Source of the DNA: Alistipes sp.
Lineage (GTDB): Bacteria; Bacteroidota; Bacteroidia; Bacteroidales; Rikenellaceae
NCBI GenBank assembly: GCA_017629035.1
Contig: JAGBXX010000029.1
Location: forward strand, 1 to 40,005
Reading direction: 5' to 3'
Length of the DNA: 40,005 bases
Positions 38,521 through 40,005 of this stretch are shown here, one piece after another (within the stretch, counting starts at the first letter, position 1; every line of letters starts with the position of its first letter). Below the pieces are notes generated by a model that saw only the letters and a program-made list of their open reading frames with translations, ran no database searches and was not told the DNA's origin. Both the position numbers and the translations under genes were made by a program.

Positions 38521-40005
38521 TTACTTAACCTCCTCGAAGTCAACATCCTCAGGCTGAGCCTTCTGCTCGCCACCTGCCTGAGTACCGCCGTTAGGCTGAC
38601 CCTGTGCCTGCTCGGCCTGCTGCTGTGCGTAGATATCCTGAGATGCTGCCTGCCATGCTGCGTTCAAGGCCTCGATTGATGAGTCGATAGCGGCAAGGTT
38701 CTGAGCCGTGTGTGCCTCCTTGAGCTTGCCAAGAGCATCCTCGATAGCTGCCTTCTTCTCAGCAGGAATCTTGTCGCCATACTCCTTGAGCTGCTTCTCG
38801 GTAGCGAAGATGTTAGAGTCTGCTGCGTTAACCTTGTCAACACGCTCCTTCTCTGCCTTATCCTTCTCCTCGTTAGCCTTAGCCTCGTCACGCATGCGCT
38901 GGATCTCCTGCTCTGTCAAGCCGCTTGAAGCCTCGATACGAATCTTCTGCTCCTTGCCTGTGCCCTTATCCTTAGCCGATACGTTGAGGATACCGTTAGC
39001 GTCGATATCGAATGTTACCTCGATCTGTGGAACACCACGTGGAGCTGCTGGGATACCATCGAGGTGGAAACGACCGATAGACTTGTTATCACGAGCCATA
39101 GGACGCTCACCCTGGCATACGTTGATCTCTACAGATGGCTGGTTGTCAGCAGCTGTTGAGAATACCTCGCTCTTGCGTGTAGGGATAGTTGTGTTCGACT
39201 CGATGAGCTTTGTGAACACGCCACCGAGAGTCTCGATACCGAGTGAGAGTGGAGTAACATCCAAGAGAAGTACATCCTTAACCTCGCCAGTGAGCACACC
39301 ACCCTGGATAGCAGCACCTACGGCAACAACCTCGTCAGGGTTAACTGAGCGGTTAGGAGTCTTGCCGAAGAACTCCTCAACAACCTTCTGGATTGCTGGG
39401 ATACGTGTAGAACCACCTACGAGGATAACCTCGTCGATCTGGCTTGCCTGAAGACCTGCGTCACGCAAAGCTATGCGGCATGGCTCGATAGTCTTCTGTA
39501 CGAGGTGGTCGCACAACTGCTCGAACTTAGCACGTGTGAGTGACATCACAAGGTGCTGTGGGATGCCGTTAACAGGCATGATGTATGGGAGGTTGATGTC
39601 GGTTGTTGTTGCCGATGAGAGCTCAATCTTAGCCTTCTCAGCAGCCTCCTTCAAACGCTGCAATGCCATAGGATCCTGGCGCAAGTCGATCTGGTGCTCA
39701 GCCTTGAATGCCTCGGCCATGTAGTCGATAAGCACGTGGTCGAAGTCATCACCACCGAGGTGAGTATCACCATTTGTTGACTTAACCTCGAATACGCCGT
39801 CGCCAAGCTCGAGGATAGAGATATCGAAGGTACCACCACCAAGGTCGTATACAGCAATCTTCATCTCGTCCTGCTTCTTGTCAAGACCGTAAGCCAAAGC
39901 AGCTGCTGTAGGCTCGTTGATGATACGACGCACCTTCAAACCAGCGATCTCACCAGCCTCCTTAGTTGCCTGACGCTGTGAGTCAGAGAAGTATGCAGGT
40001 ACGGT
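38521..40005 (-). CDS. dnaK: Molecular chaperone DnaK (Hsp70), N-terminus beyond the window
   Basis: 494 residues are visible; about 140 N-terminal residues lie off the right edge. The reading frame is open to the edge, where the protein enters at [19 protein letters not shown], a conserved part of the nucleotide-binding domain. Further signatures are [26 protein letters not shown] (phosphate loop) and VGGSTRIPA. The beta substrate-binding domain and helical lid follow, then a Gln/Gly-rich tail ending [10 protein letters not shown], typical of bacterial DnaK. DnaK folds client proteins with DnaJ and GrpE, which are encoded at 4.5-6.3 kb. The gene is not clustered with them. Confidence 0.99.
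   Translation of the reverse strand, partial: TVPAYFSDSQRQATKEAGEIAGLKVRRIINEPTAAALAYGLDKKQDEMKIAVYDLGGGTFDISILELGDGVFEVKSTNGDTHLGGDDFDHVLIDYMAEAFKAEHQIDLRQDPMALQRLKEAAEKAKIELSSATTTDINLPYIMPVNGIPQHLVMSLTRAKFEQLCDHLVQKTIEPCRIALRDAGLQASQIDEVILVGGSTRIPAIQKVVEEFFGKTPNRSVNPDEVVAVGAAIQGGVLTGEVKDVLLLDVTPLSLGIETLGGVFTKLIESNTTIPTRKSEVFSTAADNQPSVEINVCQGERPMARDNKSIGRFHLDGIPAAPRGVPQIEVTFDIDANGILNVSAKDKGTGKEQKIRIEASSGLTEQEIQRMRDEAKANEEKDKAEKERVDKVNAADSNIFATEKQLKEYGDKIPAEKKAAIEDALGKLKEAHTAQNLAAIDSSIEALNAAWQAASQDIYAQQQAEQAQGQPNGGTQAGGEQKAQPEDVDFEEVK

Noticed and set aside
38708-39451. A 247-residue open frame antisense to dnaK
   Set aside because: It is a shadow of a highly conserved gene with no recognised product.

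Overview
The window looks like chromosome from a Gram-negative gut Bacteroidales bacterium, perhaps Alistipes/Rikenellaceae-like, though the genus is a guess. Supporting signs are a MurF-alanine racemase fusion, a tetrapyrrole-methylase paralogue in place of canonical RsmI, repeated promoters of the Bacteroidetes TAnnTTTG (-7) type, Bacteroidetes-style lipoproteins, an LptD outer-membrane protein and a BspA-type leucine-rich-repeat protein. No tRNA, rRNA, insertion sequence, phage gene or CRISPR array was seen.

Region 1 (1-14.2 kb, minus strand). The 5' end of rpmI is at the left edge. It is followed by a tight run of eleven genes read right to left: amidase, MCE/MlaD protein, mutS2, murF-alr fusion, SAM methylase, grpE, dnaJ, an unknown membrane protein, mutL, rhomboid protease and a membrane-anchored endonuclease/exonuclease/phosphatase. 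Gaps are about 0-35 bases, so this looks like one ~14 kb transcription unit mixing cell-wall, lipid-transport, chaperone and DNA-repair functions.

Region 2 (14.1-18.7 kb). lptD runs on the plus strand from a promoter that faces the amidase promoter. Behind its terminator lies a 1.68 kb gene-free convergent intergenic stretch. It holds a ~157-bp tandem repeat (2.4 copies), a short CCCTAAA-type 9-bp repeat, and a striking array of 16 units of ~70 bp, each with a small palindrome.

Region 3 (18.7-28.1 kb, minus strand). An EamA transporter and a UbiA-type prenyltransferase (likely menaquinone synthesis) come first. Then comes a complete histidine-utilisation operon: a Dabb protein, fused formiminotransferase-cyclodeaminase, long-form urocanate hydratase, histidine ammonia-lyase, imidazolonepropionase and a lipoprotein nitroreductase, ending in a strong terminator. 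Together these convert histidine to glutamate, ammonia and a one-carbon unit on tetrahydrofolate.

Region 4 (28.2-29.7 kb, plus strand). An nfeD-SPFH (stomatin/QmcA-like) pair has a near-consensus promoter and its own terminator.

Region 5 (29.8-36.4 kb, minus strand). A likely steroid/bile-acid-modifying cluster encodes a steroid 5-alpha-reductase homologue, an old-yellow-enzyme flavin oxidoreductase and a short-chain dehydrogenase. It continues closely into an AsmA/DUF748-like envelope protein and an FKBP-type lipoprotein isomerase.

Region 6 (36.5-40 kb, minus strand). A secreted BspA-like leucine-rich-repeat protein precedes dnaK, which runs off the right edge.

The best candidates for new biology are the 70-bp hairpin array and the steroid-reductase operon with a dyad in its leader.
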